A DNA stretch of 6,088 bases from Planctomycetota bacterium (GTDB lineage Bacteria; Planctomycetota; Phycisphaerae; WQYP01): contig JAJYGE010000354.1 of NCBI GenBank assembly GCA_021785155.1, positions 1 to 6,088 of the forward strand, in the 5' to 3' direction. Below are positions 5,129 through 6,088 of the stretch, piece by piece. Made by a program: the position numbers and the translations under genes. Under the pieces are notes generated by a model, which did no database searches, was not told the origin of the DNA, and was given only the letters and a program-made list of their open reading frames with translations. The first letter of the stretch is position 1; the number at the start of each line of letters is the position of its first letter.

Positions 5129-6088
5129 ATGAAATTATTTTCGACCGCGTATTTGGCTCCGACATTCATGCTTTGGGTCCGCGCTTTATCGACTTCAGAA
5201 TATACCGCCATGATCAAAACCGAATGGCGGCGGGTTTCCGCCCTGTGGCCGCGTGGTTGCCGCGGAATTATCCCGGCCCTGGCTCTTATCGTGTCGGCAA
5301 CTTCGGCGTATGCAACCCATGCGGTACACGTCGGCAACCCGGCCCAAGCGGGAAAATTGGGATCTCAAGTCCAGCAGGCTTATGAACATGGAGCTCGGTT
5401 TATCACCATCAATCCCGGCACATATAATCTGCCGGCTACCGGACATCCAACGTTTAATCTCAAGAATTGGAAAAACGCCACCATCAGCGCTTATCACGTC
5501 ACGATGATCATGCGGGTGCGGCACGCGGGCGATTGCTTTCGACTATCGCATTGCCGGAATGTCACGATTGAAGGCCCGGTAATTTCGCAAACCCAGGTGA
5601 CGTTCTATCAGGGTCGGATACTTTCCACCCGCAGGGAAAACCACGGGGTCTATTCTTGCGTATGGCGGCCCGACGCCGGCTATCCGTTTCCTGATATCGC
5701 TTCCAAATCTTTTCCGCGCGGATTTGATGTCGTCAATGGCCGCACCCGGCGCATTCGGGTGGGCAGCGGCGATATGTGGGCCGCCACCGTTGCCGCGTCC
5801 GGTCAACGGGCCTTTCGTCTGACGTTCCATATCGGGCATCAAGAATTCAAGGTAGGCGACTTTCTTGTGGCCCGCTATGGCAACGCCTTTCAAAAAGTGG
5901 CCCTGGATCACAGCCGTCATTGCACCATCAAAGATATCACCATGATGCGCAATGGTTTTGCCCCGATTTTTGAAAACGCCGGCGGGGCCAACCGCATTAT
6001 TGCCTGCCGCTGGGTTTTAGGCCCCAGGCCGCCGGGCGCTTCTGCTGCGCCGGTGGTAACGAATCAGGCAGACGGCTTGCATTGTGTG
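5129..6088 (+). CDS. Secreted right-handed beta-helix protein, 3' end outside window
   Basis: From ATG 5129 the frame is open for 320 codons to the window end with no stop. Residues 47-62 (IIPALALIVSATSAYA) form the hydrophobic core and A-Y-A cut of a signal peptide. Then come the elements of a parallel beta-helix: an AYEHGARFITINPGTYNLP strand-turn typical of the first coil, followed by NATISAY, CRNVTIEGP, HCTIKDITM and ANRIIACRW, spaced as successive coils, ending at ADGLHCV. The fold is shared by pectate lyases, GH28 enzymes, alginate lyases and adhesins; no catalytic signature can be fixed from this fragment. An exported polysaccharide-active enzyme would suit the context. The start at 5129 gives an atypical 62-residue signal region; ATG 5210 would give a normal 35-residue one but has no ribosome binding site. 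It lies 49 nt after parA. Confidence 0.82.
   Translation, partial: MKLFSTAYLAPTFMLWVRALSTSEYTAMIKTEWRRVSALWPRGCRGIIPALALIVSATSAYATHAVHVGNPAQAGKLGSQVQQAYEHGARFITINPGTYNLPATGHPTFNLKNWKNATISAYHVTMIMRVRHAGDCFRLSHCRNVTIEGPVISQTQVTFYQGRILSTRRENHGVYSCVWRPDAGYPFPDIASKSFPRGFDVVNGRTRRIRVGSGDMWAATVAASGQRAFRLTFHIGHQEFKVGDFLVARYGNAFQKVALDHSRHCTIKDITMMRNGFAPIFENAGGANRIIACRWVLGPRPPGASAAPVVTNQADGLHCV

Overview
The window looks like a carbohydrate-utilisation locus from a free-living, polysaccharide-degrading bacterium of moderate GC content. A Planctomycetota (Phycisphaerae-like) or related PVC-group origin is my best inference. It rests on three things: a pseudopilin of the 'LLLPALAKAKxQA...C..N' type next to a LacI-family regulator, secreted hemicellulase-like enzymes, and a Soj-type ParA ending in 'IRRNIKLAEAPSF...SIFDYAP'. 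No rRNA or other taxonomic marker is present, so this stays an inference.

Layout: (1) 1-549, minus strand: a pseudopilin-like protein whose 3' end lies outside the window. (2) 550-1022: a divergent intergenic region rich in inverted repeats, with candidate promoters facing both ways, a long 11-bp-arm inverted repeat (873-935) and a perfect 9-5-9 operator-like palindrome (972-994). (3) 1023-2126: a LacI-family regulator. (4) 2182-3324: a secreted GH43-type glycosidase. (5) 3400-4224: a secreted SGNH/GDSL esterase resembling CE3 acetylxylan esterases. (6) 4282-5079: a ParA/Soj ATPase without a ParB. (7) 5129-6088: the first 320 codons of a secreted right-handed beta-helix protein that runs off the window. 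The two edge genes have no stop codon inside the window and are easy to miss.

Working model: the LacI-type regulator probably senses a sugar released from hemicellulose and controls itself, the divergent pseudopilin and the downstream GH43 and esterase genes. The GH43 enzyme would remove xylose or arabinose units and the esterase would remove acetyl groups, so they fit one exported xylan-type degradation module. The beta-helix protein could be a further polysaccharide-active enzyme. ParA has no obvious link to sugar metabolism and may simply be a neighbour.

A pattern runs through the window: the four exported-protein genes each have a clear Shine-Dalgarno sequence, while the two cytosolic genes (lacI-type, parA) have none and carry -10-like hexamers just upstream of their ATGs, which suggests leaderless transcripts. 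The intergenic region between the pseudopilin and the regulator is the part most worth follow-up. I see no CRISPR array, tRNA, rRNA, insertion sequence or convincing intrinsic terminator.
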